Below, piece after piece: positions 5,896-5,900 of a DNA stretch of 5,900 bases. A program made the translations under genes and the position numbers. Origin of the DNA: Mariprofundales bacterium (GTDB lineage: Bacteria; Pseudomonadota; Zetaproteobacteria; Mariprofundales; S012-25); assembly GCA_015487905.1 (NCBI GenBank), contig WFOX01000023.1:1-5900 (forward strand), read 5' to 3'. The stretch's first letter is position 1, and every line of letters begins with the position of its first letter. The notes beneath the pieces are model-generated. The model worked only from the letters and a program-made list of their open reading frames with translations. It was not told where the DNA came from and ran no database searches.

Positions 5896-5900
5896 CCTCC
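5896..5900 (-). promoter_or_regulatory. Ribosome binding site of the Yip1-family gene
   Basis: On the minus strand the last five bases of the window read GGAGG, seven bases before the ATG at 5888-5886. This decides against the in-frame TTG at 5894, which sits only one base away. Confidence 0.75.

Overview
This is a GC-rich, very tightly packed stretch of bacterial chromosome. Six genes run on the plus strand and one converges on them from the minus strand. An outer-membrane beta-barrel protein of the Omp85 superfamily, with a signal peptide and a C-terminal phenylalanine, indicates a diderm (Gram-negative-type) bacterium. The order mnmG-rsmG-parA-parB is a very common arrangement next to the replication origin, so the window probably lies near oriC, although neither the origin nor dnaA is visible. 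The phylum cannot be fixed from the sequence alone. The dense overlaps and frequent GTG/TTG starts suggest a compact genome.

Layout. Positions 1-986 hold the C-terminal half of mnmG (tRNA U34 carboxymethylaminomethyl modification). Positions 974-1522 hold a short, divergent rsmG (16S rRNA G527 methyltransferase family). Positions 1519-2316 and 2313-3167 hold the chromosome segregation pair parA and parB. Positions 3164-4183 hold mtnA (methylthioribose-1-phosphate isomerase, methionine salvage). Positions 4153-5334 hold a small Omp85-like protein with one POTRA domain. Positions 5331-5888, minus strand, hold a five-helix Yip1-family membrane protein whose ribosome binding site is the last five bases of the window. 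No stretch longer than a few bases lies outside a gene.

How it works together. Every one of the six gene junctions overlaps (13, 4, 4, 4, 31 and 4 bp), so the plus-strand genes look like one translationally coupled unit. A near-perfect parS centromere site (15 of 16 bases of the Bacillus-type consensus, with a 14-bp perfect palindrome) sits exactly on the rsmG stop/parA start junction. ParB made from this operon would therefore be expected to load at the start of its own operon. mtnA and the outer-membrane gene have no obvious functional link to segregation and seem to be there through compaction.

Points for a second look are the parS site that doubles as the parA translation start, the zero-spacer organisation, the unusual RsmG motifs, the minimal Omp85 protein, a repeated 8-bp palindrome (CTTGCAAG, four copies), and a hairpin plus TTTT at the convergent gene end. 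I see no clear evidence of a wholly new biological system here.
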